Source: an uncultured Hungatella sp.
GTDB taxonomy: Bacteria; Bacillota; Clostridia; Lachnospirales; Lachnospiraceae
Assembly (NCBI GenBank): GCA_910577935.1
Contig: CAJTOT010000027.1
Location: 2,939-43,511, forward strand
Direction of reading: 5' to 3'
Length of the DNA stretch: 40,573 nucleotides
This document shows, piece after piece, positions 28,064-36,035 of this stretch; the first letter of the stretch is position 1; each line of letters opens with the position of its first letter. The notes under the pieces are model-generated. The model was not told where the DNA came from. It did no database searches and saw nothing but the letters and a program-made list of their open reading frames with translations. A program made the position numbers and the translations under genes.

Positions 28064-28903
28064 TCAGCCTATAGCCTCCAGATACCTCCCCAGCGCGTCC
28101 TGCCAGGTTGGCAGCGGCTGAAACCCGTTTTCTGTCAGCTTGGACTTATCCATGCGGCTGTTCATGGGGCGCTTTGCTTTGGTCGGGTACTGGTCGCTGG
28201 TCACTGGGGTGACTTTCACGTCAAGCCCCGCCTGCCTGAATATCTCACATGCAAATTCGTACCAGGTGCACAGCCCCTGGTTGGTGGCGTGGTAGCGGCC
28301 GTACTTGTCGGTCTCGATCATATCCACCAGCAGCCTGGCCAGGTCGTAGGTGTAGGTGGGGGAGCCGATCTGGTCGTTCACCACGGTGAGGCTGTCATGA
28401 GTTTTTCCCAGATTCAGCATGGTCTTGATGAAATTCTTCCCGTTGACGCCGAACACCCAGGCGATGCGGACGATAAAATATTTCTCAAGGGTTTCCACGG
28501 CCAGCTCCCCCTCGTACTTGGTCTGACCGTAGACATTTAAAGGTTCCCTCTCGTCATCCGGCTCCCAGGGGCGGGTTCCCTGGCCGTTGAACACATAGTC
28601 GGTGCTGATGTACATCAGCTTGCAGTTCAGATCCCGGCACACAGCCGCCACGTTCTCTGTTCCCAGGGCGTTGACCCGGCGGCACAGTTCCACGTTGTCC
28701 TCCGCCGCGTCCACCGCCGTGTAGGCGGCGCAGTGGACGACGGCGTCGGGGGCGGTCCGGGTGATCACGTCTCTCACCGCCTGGCTGTCGGTGATATCCA
28801 TCTCCTGGATATCCACGCCCACGGCGGCATGTCCTCGTTTCTCCAGTTCATTGACTACATCGTGGCCTAACTGGCCTTTCACTCCTGTCACTAATACGTT
28901 CAT
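28064..28903 (-). CDS. rmlD: dTDP-4-dehydrorhamnose reductase
   Basis: Product of 279 aa, normal length. N-terminal Rossmann fold MNVLVTGVKGQLGHDVVNEL, DAVVHCAAYTAVDAAED, catalytic YxxxK in NVYGQTKYEGE with STDYVFNG. It makes dTDP-L-rhamnose, the last step of the pathway, using NADPH. The start at 28903 has GGAGAGATCAG upstream. It is the last gene of rmlA-rmlB-rmlD, 41 bp after rmlB. Confidence 0.94.
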   Translation of the reverse strand: MNVLVTGVKGQLGHDVVNELEKRGHAAVGVDIQEMDITDSQAVRDVITRTAPDAVVHCAAYTAVDAAEDNVELCRRVNALGTENVAAVCRDLNCKLMYISTDYVFNGQGTRPWEPDDEREPLNVYGQTKYEGELAVETLEKYFIVRIAWVFGVNGKNFIKTMLNLGKTHDSLTVVNDQIGSPTYTYDLARLLVDMIETDKYGRYHATNQGLCTWYEFACEIFRQAGLDVKVTPVTSDQYPTKAKRPMNSRMDKSKLTENGFQPLPTWQDALGRYLEAIG

Positions 28904-28944
28904 TCTGATCTCTCCATACATAATCTGCCGCGGGAAGCAGCGGG

Positions 28945-29967
28945 TCAGTTGACTTCTTTATACATATTTGCGAAATAGTTTGTGTATTCTCCGGAAATAA
29001 TATGCTCCCACCACTCTTTGTTGTCCAGATACCACTGGATGGTCTGGCGGATGCCGGTGTCAAAGTTGTACCGGGGCTTCCAGCCAAGTTCTGTCTCCAG
29101 CTTTGCGGGGTCGATGGCGTAGCGCATGTCATGGCCCGGACGGTCGGTGACGAAACGGATGAGGCTTTCCGGTTTGTCCAGGGCGCGGAGGATGGTCTTT
29201 ACCACCTCCAGGTTGGTCCGCTCGTTGTGGCCGCCCACGTTGTAGATCTCTCCAACCCGGCCTTTGTGGATAATCAGGTCGATGGCGGCGCAGTGGTCGG
29301 ACACGTGAAGCCAGTCCCTCACATTTTCCCCTTTTCCGTACACGGGAAGCTCCTTGTCCGCCAGAGCCCGGCTGATGATGAGAGGAATCAGCTTCTCCGG
29401 AAAATGGTAGGGTCCATAGTTGTTGGAGCACCGGGAGATGGTCACAGGCAGGCCGTAGGTCCGGTAGTAGGCCAGGACGAACAGGTCGGCGCTGGCCTTG
29501 GAGGAGCTGTAGGGGCTGGAGGTGTGGAGCGGGGTCTCCTCGGTGAAGAACAGGTCCGGCCTGTCCAGAGGCAGGTCGCCGTACACCTCGTCGGTGGACA
29601 CCTGGTGATACCGCTTGACGCCGTATTTTTTTGAGGCGTCCAGGAGAACCCTGGTTCCCATCACGTTGGTCTGGACGAAGATGCCGGGGTCTGTGATGGA
29701 GCGGTCCACATGGCTCTCAGCCGCGAAATTCACCACCACGTCAAACTGCTCTCTCTCGAACAGCTCCATGATAAAGGGCTCGTCGGCGATGTCGCCTTTG
29801 ACGAACCTGTAATTGGGCTTGTCCTCCACCGGCTTTAAGGTCTCCAGGTTCCCGGCGTAGGTGAGGAGATCAAGGTTTACAATCTGATAGTCAGGGTATT
29901 TATTTACCATGTGATGGACAAAGTTTCCGCCGATAAATCCGGCGCCTCCGGTTACTAAAATTTTCAT
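28945..29967 (-). CDS. rmlB: dTDP-glucose 4,6-dehydratase
   Basis: Product of 340 aa. Rossmann start MKILVTGGAGFIGGNFVHHM, AAESHVDRSITDP, the STDEVYG motif (VSTDEVYGDLPL) and the catalytic YSSSKASAD (TSSPYSSSKASADLF), with RCSNNYGPYHFPEK. It converts dTDP-glucose to dTDP-4-keto-6-deoxyglucose with bound NAD+. RBS CGGAGGAAATG. Second gene of the cluster, 26 bp after rmlA. Confidence 0.96.
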   Translation of the reverse strand: MKILVTGGAGFIGGNFVHHMVNKYPDYQIVNLDLLTYAGNLETLKPVEDKPNYRFVKGDIADEPFIMELFEREQFDVVVNFAAESHVDRSITDPGIFVQTNVMGTRVLLDASKKYGVKRYHQVSTDEVYGDLPLDRPDLFFTEETPLHTSSPYSSSKASADLFVLAYYRTYGLPVTISRCSNNYGPYHFPEKLIPLIISRALADKELPVYGKGENVRDWLHVSDHCAAIDLIIHKGRVGEIYNVGGHNERTNLEVVKTILRALDKPESLIRFVTDRPGHDMRYAIDPAKLETELGWKPRYNFDTGIRQTIQWYLDNKEWWEHIISGEYTNYFANMYKEVN

Positions 29968-29993
29968 AGGTCATTTCCTCCGTTTTTGAAATG

Positions 29994-30875
29994 TCAGTTG
30001 TCGATGAATTTTCCGGCCAGAACGTCCAGAAGGTATTGGCCGTATTGGTTTTTCTTCAGGGGCTCGATGTTCTCCAGAAGCTGGTCTCTGGTGATCCAGT
30101 GGTTTAAATAGGCGATCTCCTCCAGACAGCCGATCTTCCGGTGCTGGTGGGATTCCACGGTGCGGACGAAGTTGGTGGCGTCTACCAGGGACTCGTGAGT
30201 CCCGGTGTCCAGCCAGGTGAAGCCCTGGCCGAGAAGCTCCACCTCCAGCTTGCCCGTCTCCAGATAGATGCGGTTTAAGTCCGTGATCTCCAGCTCGCCC
30301 CTGGCGGAGGGAGCCAGGTTTTTGGCGTACTCCACCACCTTGTTGTCGTAGAAATAAAGCCCTGTGACGCAGTAGTTGGACTTTGGCTTTGTCGGTTTCT
30401 CCTCGATGGAGATGGCGCGGCCGTCGGAGTCGAACTCTACGATGCCGAACCGTTCCGGGTCGTCCACATAGTAGCCGAACACCGTGGCGCCCTCCTGCTT
30501 GTTGGCGGCCCTCAGAAGACGCTTTTTCAGGCCGTGCCCTGCGAAAATATTGTCCCCCAGGATCATGGCCACGTGGTCGTTCCCGATAAAATCCGCGCCG
30601 ATGATAAACGCCTGGGCCAGGCCGTCGGGGGAGGGCTGGACCGCGTATGACAGATTCAGGCCAAATTGATGTCCGCTGCCCAGAAGGTGCTGGAATCTCG
30701 GGGTGTCCTCCGGCGTGGAGATGATCAGGATCTCCCGGATTCCGGCTGTCATCAGCACGGACAGGGGATAGTAGATCATGGGCTTATCATAAATAGGAAG
30801 CAGCTGTTTGGATGTGACGGTGGTGAGGGGATAAAGCCTTGTCCCGGAGCCGCCGGCTAAAATAATGCCTTTCAT
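29994..30875 (-). CDS. rmlA: Glucose-1-phosphate thymidylyltransferase
   Basis: Product of 293 aa. Nucleotidyltransferase signature MKGIILAGGSGTRLYPLTTV, LPIYDKPMIYYPLS, ILGDNIFAGHGL, EEKPTKPKSNYCVTGLYFYD and TGTHESLVDATNFV. It couples dTTP and glucose-1-phosphate to dTDP-glucose, the first step of rhamnose synthesis. RBS GGAGGACATC. First gene of the minus-strand rml cluster, behind a promoter with an unusual 19-bp spacer. rmlC (3,5-epimerase) is not in the cluster. Confidence 0.96.
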   Translation of the reverse strand: MKGIILAGGSGTRLYPLTTVTSKQLLPIYDKPMIYYPLSVLMTAGIREILIISTPEDTPRFQHLLGSGHQFGLNLSYAVQPSPDGLAQAFIIGADFIGNDHVAMILGDNIFAGHGLKKRLLRAANKQEGATVFGYYVDDPERFGIVEFDSDGRAISIEEKPTKPKSNYCVTGLYFYDNKVVEYAKNLAPSARGELEITDLNRIYLETGKLEVELLGQGFTWLDTGTHESLVDATNFVRTVESHQHRKIGCLEEIAYLNHWITRDQLLENIEPLKKNQYGQYLLDVLAGKFIDN

Positions 30876-30907
30876 TAAGATGTCCTCCAGATAGTGATTT
30901 TAGGGAC

Positions 30908-30938
30908 ATTATAAAGGGTGACGTAACGTCAGTGTCAA
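30908..30938 (-). promoter_or_regulatory. MerR-type promoter of the rml operon (19-bp spacer with internal dyad)
   Basis: On the minus strand TTGACA (30938-30933) and TATAAT (30913-30908), both perfect, are 19 bp apart. The spacer contains the perfect palindrome TGACGTTACGTCA (30919-30931). Long spacers with a central dyad are the hallmark of MerR-family activation. Confidence 0.7.
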
Positions 30939-30979
30939 GGGGGTTTTTGCGGATTCGCGCAGAAATTTGTTATAATCGG

Positions 30980-31008
30980 TTGATATTTTTTGGCAGTTTG
31001 TGTATCAT
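30980..31008 (+). promoter_or_regulatory. Sigma-A promoter of the TIR-nuclease operon
   Basis: TTGATA (30980-30985), 17 bp, TATCAT (31003-31008), about 85 bp before the start codon. Another TATAAT at 30971-30976 lacks a good -35. Confidence 0.55.
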
Positions 31009-31093
31009 ATGTGGTAGAGGTCCCAGTGACTGCAGGAAGAACAGGCAGCTGCGGGATAACGATGATTAAATAAAGACAATACGGGGAATGATT

Positions 31094-32806
31094 ATGGGCA
31101 AATTAGAAGGATTACAATTTTTAAAACACAACGCCATTGAGGAGAAGGCATGTGATTTAAAGCGGCCTTTTGCGTTTATCAGCTATGCTCACGATGAAGA
31201 AGACACTTCCATAGTGATAAATGTTTTTCAGCGATTGTATGACAGAGGTTATAATCTGTGGATCGACACGGCGAACATACCTAAAAATGAAAACTCGTGG
31301 AAGGATGCTGCCCAGGAAGCTCTGATGAATGAAGAAAAAACCTGTAAGCTGGCGCTGTTTTTCAGAAGCGAAGAGTCATTGATCAGGAAGCCCATACTTG
31401 ACGAACTTGAAATGATCAAGATTCTTAAGCACATTGACCGTATTATCACCATTGATATCTGGCATGAAGACGGCATGACGGCGAAAAAATACGGGCAGCA
31501 GCTCATAAGCAGGCTGAAAAAGAAGGAGCTGAAGATATACAAGGAAATCTGTGAATATGTGGACCCGGACAACAGCGCCTACAGAGGGCAGGACGTGAAC
31601 CATAATCTTGAGATTTTGGTAAATGAGCTGGCCAAGGAGCTGGAGAAAGACGGTGTTATGGCTATCCGGCGTGATAGCGGGGGGAATCCGCCTCCGGTTC
31701 AGCCCGAGACTTATCATACTGTAACTTTTTATTCACAGGGTTCTCTGGCGGGAAGTCAAACTGTTAAAAACGGAGACAAGGCTGTGCCGCCGGAGGAAGC
31801 TAAAAGAGAAGGCTATTATTTTATAGGCTGGTCTGGGGCGGAGGACGGTTCAGGACTGTGGGATTTCGGCCATGACACTGTGTCCCGGGATATGGCGCTG
31901 TACGCCTGCTGGGAAAAGGAAACCCCTCCTGTCCCAGGCCCGGAGGCAGCTGGAGAAGGGTATACATACACTATTTTTGGCAGACCGTATTCTGCCGGAA
32001 AAAGGGAGCAGGGGAAACTGATGTATGACGCGTTCGCCGCTTTGACGGACAAGCATCCGGACAAGGCGGATGCCCTGACAAAGCTCACCTGCGTGGCCTG
32101 CGCCGAGAATGTGTCCAATGCCGGCAGTGCAGATGCCAATCCTACATATTTCAGAATGTGCAGAAAATTCACTGTCGGAGGCCGGGATTACTATGTGGGA
32201 ACCGCGTATGGATTCAAGGCAAAGCTGGGACAGATCAAGAGCATGTTAAAAATATGCGGGGAAAAGGCTGATGCATTTACCCTCATAAGCCAGAGCGGCT
32301 CAGGCGAAGAAGGGTCGGATGGAGAGGGATCGGTGAACACGGGAGAAGGCAGACCGGATGATGGCGGGTCAGAAGGCGGCAGGCCGGTGGATTTAGGCGG
32401 GAACTGCTTTGAATATGAGCTGTGGGGAACTGTGTATAAGGCGAAATCCCTGGCTGACATGATGCATAATTCCTTTGACGCCCTGGCTGAGAGATATCCT
32501 CATAAGGCTGAGGATATGGCAGATGACGGGGGCCTGACGGCGGTGGCGAGGAAGAATGATGTGGACCAGAAGAAGCTCCCTGCTTCCAAGCTTAATTATT
32601 TCCAGCAAAAAAGAGAACACAAGGCAGGCGGAAAAGAGTACTATGTGAGCAACAGGTACAACAGAGATGCGGGAATTGATCAGATACAAAAAATGTTTAT
32701 CATCTGTGAGGGGAATTCCGGTTCTTTCAAGATTGTGAAGATGCCTGAGAAGAAGACAAAACAAACCCCAGGCAGCGGAAAAGAGGGGATCGGCACATTG
32801 ATTTAG
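31094..32806 (+). CDS. TIR-domain protein with InlB-like repeat and two related C-terminal modules (candidate defence effector/sensor)
   Basis: Product of 570 aa, no signal peptide. Residues about 22-150 form a bacterial TIR domain: FAFISYAHDEEDTS, a BB-loop-like NLWIDTANIPKNENSWKD, LALFFRSEESL, and LDELEMIKIL where Glu104 is at the position of the NADase catalytic Glu. A short Pro linker leads to an InlB/Flg_new-type repeat (about 205-275: YFIGWSGAEDGSGLWDFG, LYACWEK), normally extracellular. Two related modules of about 110 aa follow (289-398, YTIFGRPYSAGKREQG; 435-550, YELWGTVYKAKSLADM), each with GG.(D/E)YYV and a final QI..M..IC motif. ATG 31094 has GGGGA 6 bp upstream; ATG 31088 is also in frame. 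It lies 22 bp before a nuclease-family gene. Confidence 0.87.
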   Translation: MGKLEGLQFLKHNAIEEKACDLKRPFAFISYAHDEEDTSIVINVFQRLYDRGYNLWIDTANIPKNENSWKDAAQEALMNEEKTCKLALFFRSEESLIRKPILDELEMIKILKHIDRIITIDIWHEDGMTAKKYGQQLISRLKKKELKIYKEICEYVDPDNSAYRGQDVNHNLEILVNELAKELEKDGVMAIRRDSGGNPPPVQPETYHTVTFYSQGSLAGSQTVKNGDKAVPPEEAKREGYYFIGWSGAEDGSGLWDFGHDTVSRDMALYACWEKETPPVPGPEAAGEGYTYTIFGRPYSAGKREQGKLMYDAFAALTDKHPDKADALTKLTCVACAENVSNAGSADANPTYFRMCRKFTVGGRDYYVGTAYGFKAKLGQIKSMLKICGEKADAFTLISQSGSGEEGSDGEGSVNTGEGRPDDGGSEGGRPVDLGGNCFEYELWGTVYKAKSLADMMHNSFDALAERYPHKAEDMADDGGLTAVARKNDVDQKKLPASKLNYFQQKREHKAGGKEYYVSNRYNRDAGIDQIQKMFIICEGNSGSFKIVKMPEKKTKQTPGSGKEGIGTLI

Positions 32807-32828
32807 AGGAGAACCGGAGGGAACGGCA

Positions 32829-34046
32829 GTGAACATCGAACAGGCAGAGCTGCTGACGGCCAGCAGACAATTTCAGCAGTTAAAGTTTTTTCAGGAGAAA
32901 ACCAACGTATTTACGATTGTGGGGCAGACTCACACGGAACACTGGCACAGTTCCTTTATGAGCTGGCTTCTGGACCCTAATTCCAGCTTGTGTCTGGGAC
33001 ATTATCCTCTCGTAAGGCTTCTGTCTCTCTACATGATAAAAAATGAAAACTCCGGCCTGTCCCTGGAAGACATTTTCCGGATGAACCTGGACGAGGCGCG
33101 TTTTCAGACAGAGAAGACATTTTTCACCGAGGACAGAAAGAAACGGTCCATCGATGTGTACGGCGAGAGCAGGGAGCTTATCCTTGTCATCGAGAACAAG
33201 GTGAAGGCGAAGGAGAACATGAACGGGTCGGATGTGGGGCAGACGAAGGATTACCGGGACTATGTGGAGAGTCTCAGAAAGCCGGGGCAGAAGGTGATCT
33301 GTCTGTTTGTCACTCCGGACCCTGGACAGAAGCCTTACGATAAGGCGTATACCCAGATTACATATCAGGAATTATATGACTATGTGATCGCGAAATGTAT
33401 AGAGCATCCCAGGCTTGACAGGGACGGGAGATATCTTCTGGAGCAGTATGCCAACAATCTGCGGGAGCCGGTTCACGGCTCGCCCATGGCGCTGGTCAAC
33501 ATGTCCCTGTGCAAGGAAATTTACGACGAGTTCCGGGACCAGCTTGACGAGATATTCAGCGACGTGGAGGGAAGCTCGGATTATGTACATGACCACAGGC
33601 TTACCTGTGTGGTGTACTGCCACTACCAGAGTATTTTTGACGAGATATATCTGTCCCTGGATGAAAAGCGTTTTGGCCGCACGCCCAAATCCACCATAAA
33701 GAGGAAAATAATCAGTTTTACGGATCTGTACAATGCGGAAAAGATAAAGAACGGCACGGAGTTTGTGATGGAGTACGACGGGGTGCGGCATTTTGCCGTG
33801 GCCGATTACGATGAGGACGAGAAGGAGTGCTATATGCTGCTTCTGGACGAGAACAAGAATTTTTATTTTAACTCAAAGGGGCAGAAAATCGGATTTTACA
33901 AGGCGCCGTCTCAGGCAGGCGTGGACGCGGTCAACATATACAGAAAGAAGCATCAGACAGGCAAGAAGATCGATACCCTCAACGGTCCCGCATACTGGAA
34001 GACAAAGGATGGCGTCACCTTAAAAGCGCTGATGGATTCTCTGTGA
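32829..34046 (+). CDS. PD-(D/E)XK nuclease-family protein (PDDEXK_4-like), partner of the TIR gene
   Basis: Product of 405 aa, starting at GTG 32829 with GGAGGGAACGG upstream. The nuclease core reads RSIDVYGESRELILVIENKV: Asp109, then Glu122-x-Lys124, followed by QTKDYRDYVESL and ICLFVTPDPGQKP, the PD-(D/E)XK pattern of the PF14281-type family. The N-terminus (NVFTIVGQTHTEHWHSSFMS, WLLDPNSS) is also typical of that family. The C-terminal about 170 residues are of unknown fold (FVMEYDGVRHFAVADYDEDE). With only 22 bp to the TIR gene and a shared promoter and terminator, the two form one operon. A nuclease beside a TIR protein suggests anti-phage or anti-plasmid function (inference). Confidence 0.85.
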   Translation: MNIEQAELLTASRQFQQLKFFQEKTNVFTIVGQTHTEHWHSSFMSWLLDPNSSLCLGHYPLVRLLSLYMIKNENSGLSLEDIFRMNLDEARFQTEKTFFTEDRKKRSIDVYGESRELILVIENKVKAKENMNGSDVGQTKDYRDYVESLRKPGQKVICLFVTPDPGQKPYDKAYTQITYQELYDYVIAKCIEHPRLDRDGRYLLEQYANNLREPVHGSPMALVNMSLCKEIYDEFRDQLDEIFSDVEGSSDYVHDHRLTCVVYCHYQSIFDEIYLSLDEKRFGRTPKSTIKRKIISFTDLYNAEKIKNGTEFVMEYDGVRHFAVADYDEDEKECYMLLLDENKNFYFNSKGQKIGFYKAPSQAGVDAVNIYRKKHQTGKKIDTLNGPAYWKTKDGVTLKALMDSL

Positions 34047-34063
34047 TTTTTATAGGAAACGGC

Positions 34064-34097
34064 AAATATGCCCCGGAGCCATTCTGGGGCATATTTT
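34064..34097 (+). terminator. Intrinsic terminator of the TIR-nuclease operon
   Basis: AAATATGCCCC (34064-34074) and GGGGCATATTT (34086-34096) form a perfect 11-bp stem with an 11-nt loop, ending in TTTT. It closes the unit 18 bp after the nuclease stop. Confidence 0.85.
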
Positions 34098-34221
34098 GTA
34101 TCATCGGAAAGTTCTCCGGGCAGGATCGCGCTGCGGCGGAAAGCCATAAGGCGGACGGCGCGGCAGCTTGTCCCCGGTTTTATAGAAAGCGCAGGAAAGA
34201 TACAGGACAAGGAGAGAGGAC

Positions 34222-35868
34222 ATGAGCAGGAGATTTGTAAGCCAGTTGTCTGGCGTGTGGAGCGGGTTTCGGGATTTCGCGGCGGAGCATAAGAGAACCG
34301 GGTGGTTTACGGCTTTTGTGATTCTGGCATCCTGGGGTGTGCTGGCATCCCGCGGGGATATAGGCGTGGACACGGAGATTATGCTCTCCTTTCCCGAGGT
34401 CATGCTGAAATCCTGGTGCGGCATCGGGCGGTGGGGGCTGGTGTTCACCAAGAGGTTTCTGGAATTTGGACAATTTTCTCAGTCTGCGGCGGTTATAGCT
34501 TCCATGGGGGCTTTGTGGCTGCTGTGCATGACCGTGAACTTTGCCGTGTATCAGTGGAGCGGCGGCGATGAGCGGTATGGCTTTTTTTATCCCGTGTTTT
34601 CTGCCGTCTACGCCACCTCCCCGTGTCTGGCGGAGCAGTTTTATTTTCTGCTCCAGTCCTTTGAGGTCATATGGGGAATTCTCATGGCAGCGGCGGCGGT
34701 GTATGCAGCCGGCAGGTATGTGTACTGGAGGGAGAGCCCGGTGTGGCTGGCGGTCTCGGCGGTGTGCGGCGTGTGGGCCCTGGGGTCCTACCAGGCCATG
34801 GCCTGCGTCTTCATCGGACTGAGCGCATTTTCCTTTCTCCTGGTTTACCAGAGGGGAGGGACAGGGAGGGAGCCGGGAGGAAAATGGAAATGGTTTCGCT
34901 GCGGCGTCTCCTTTGTGGCGGTTTTTCTGGTGATGCTGGCAGGATACATGGCGGTGTCCGCGGCGGTTCAAAGGTTTATGGGCGAGGCTTCCTCCTACAT
35001 CGGCGACATGATCCTCTGGAAAAGGGAGGAGGCCAGGCTTTGTCTCTACTATATTAAGAAAGATATGCAGGACATTTATTTCGGCAGAAAGGTGTTCTAC
35101 TCGGCGTTGGGGCTGCCGGTTCTGATGCTGGGAACGGCTCTGTTTTTGAGGAGAGGGTGGAAATGCGGGGAGAAGGAACGGATTCTCTACGTGATGGCAG
35201 GGGGATTTTTCATATTTTCCCCTACCTGCATCACCATATTGACAGGCTTCTACCAGGGCGTGCGGGTGCAGATGGCGTATCCCTTTGTCCTGGCGCTGGG
35301 CTGCGGAGTGCTCACGACTGCGGGAGGCCGGGGGAAGGCCGGGGAGAGCGGCAGAGAGGAGAGGCAAGCCGGGATATGGAGAATTGCCTGGGGGGAACAG
35401 GCGGGAACAGCGGCGGCTGTGTGTCTGTGCGCGGTTGTGGCTTGGGGGCAGTGGATTACGTCTCAGCGTCTTCTGGATACTATGCATATGGTCTCTGAAC
35501 AGGATATAAGGAAGTGTGAAGCGGTTTACAGGGAGGCTCAGGCTCTGGCGGCGGAAAGCGGACAGGATATCAGGGATAAGTCTCTGGTGTTTGTGGGAAT
35601 CCAGGAGTCGGAGCTGAGCCCTGCTTCCCTGAGAGGGGACATGATCGGGCACTCTGTATTTCAGTGGGACGCGGACGGCATCGTAGGCGTGTCGGAACGG
35701 GTGGGAAACCTGATGCGCGCTTTGGGACTTTCCCACGAAAAGGCCTCCCAGCAGCAGTACGAGGAGGGAAAGACGAGGGCGTCCTCCATGCCTTGCTGGC
35801 CTGTGGAAGGGTCTGTGGCGCTGGAGGGGGACATGATCATTATCAAGCTGTCGGAGCCGGTGAGCTGA
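34222..35868 (+). CDS. GtrII-like glucosyltransferase-domain membrane protein
   Basis: Product of 548 aa with about ten membrane helices. Near the N-terminus are IGVDTEIMLSF and CGIGRWGLVFTKRFL, matching the Asp-rich loop and GRW motif of Glucos_trans_II/GtrII-type proteins (family recall). Helices include AAVIASMGALWLLCMTVNFA, VSAVCGVWALGSYQAMACVF and FVAVFLVMLAGYMAVSAAVQ. A C-terminal soluble domain of about 130 aa (SLVFVGIQESELSPASLRGD) ends it. GtrII-type enzymes add glucose to surface polysaccharide or lipid-linked glycans from an undecaprenyl-phosphate donor. RBS GGAGAGAGG. It follows a terminator, so it is a separate unit; the nearby rml cluster fits a surface-glycan role. Confidence 0.78.
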   Translation: MSRRFVSQLSGVWSGFRDFAAEHKRTGWFTAFVILASWGVLASRGDIGVDTEIMLSFPEVMLKSWCGIGRWGLVFTKRFLEFGQFSQSAAVIASMGALWLLCMTVNFAVYQWSGGDERYGFFYPVFSAVYATSPCLAEQFYFLLQSFEVIWGILMAAAAVYAAGRYVYWRESPVWLAVSAVCGVWALGSYQAMACVFIGLSAFSFLLVYQRGGTGREPGGKWKWFRCGVSFVAVFLVMLAGYMAVSAAVQRFMGEASSYIGDMILWKREEARLCLYYIKKDMQDIYFGRKVFYSALGLPVLMLGTALFLRRGWKCGEKERILYVMAGGFFIFSPTCITILTGFYQGVRVQMAYPFVLALGCGVLTTAGGRGKAGESGREERQAGIWRIAWGEQAGTAAAVCLCAVVAWGQWITSQRLLDTMHMVSEQDIRKCEAVYREAQALAAESGQDIRDKSLVFVGIQESELSPASLRGDMIGHSVFQWDADGIVGVSERVGNLMRALGLSHEKASQQQYEEGKTRASSMPCWPVEGSVALEGDMIIIKLSEPVS

Positions 35869-35906
35869 GGCAGACAAGAGGCATCGCGGAATCGCCCTGA
35901 GAGGGA

Positions 35907-35935
35907 TTGAATATTGTCTGAATCGGTGTTATATT
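35907..35935 (+). promoter_or_regulatory. Sigma-A promoter of the lipoprotein gene
   Basis: TTGAAT (35907-35912), 17 bp, TATATT (35930-35935). Confidence 0.6.
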
Positions 35936-35942
35936 GGGGGCG

Positions 35943-35955
35943 TGTCAATTTGACA
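35943..35955. promoter_or_regulatory. Palindromic operator TGTCAATTTGACA
   Basis: Perfect 13-bp palindrome placed over the expected transcription start, about 8 bp after the -10. The regulator is unknown; none is encoded next to it. Confidence 0.55.
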
Positions 35956-35971
35956 AATCAGAAACAGATAA

Positions 35972-36021
35972 GAGCGTGTTTGAAAAATCGTTCCTGTCAG
36001 ATACATTTCTCAAACACACTC
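35972..36021 (+). repeat. Imperfect inverted repeat in the lipoprotein leader
   Basis: GAGCGTGTTTGAAAAAT at the left pairs with the right arm ATTTCTCAAACACACTC, core arms GTGTTTGA/TCAAACAC perfect. The hairpin ends just before the CCGGAGGAGG ribosome site. No T-run, so it is either a leader structure or a REP-like palindrome. Confidence 0.6.
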
Positions 36022-36035
36022 CGGAGGAGGTAATT

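Noticed and set aside
34180..35877. 565-codon minus-strand open frame opposite the GtrII-like gene
   Set aside because: His/Arg/Pro-rich translation without motifs; the plus strand has a clear multi-TM protein with good RBS.
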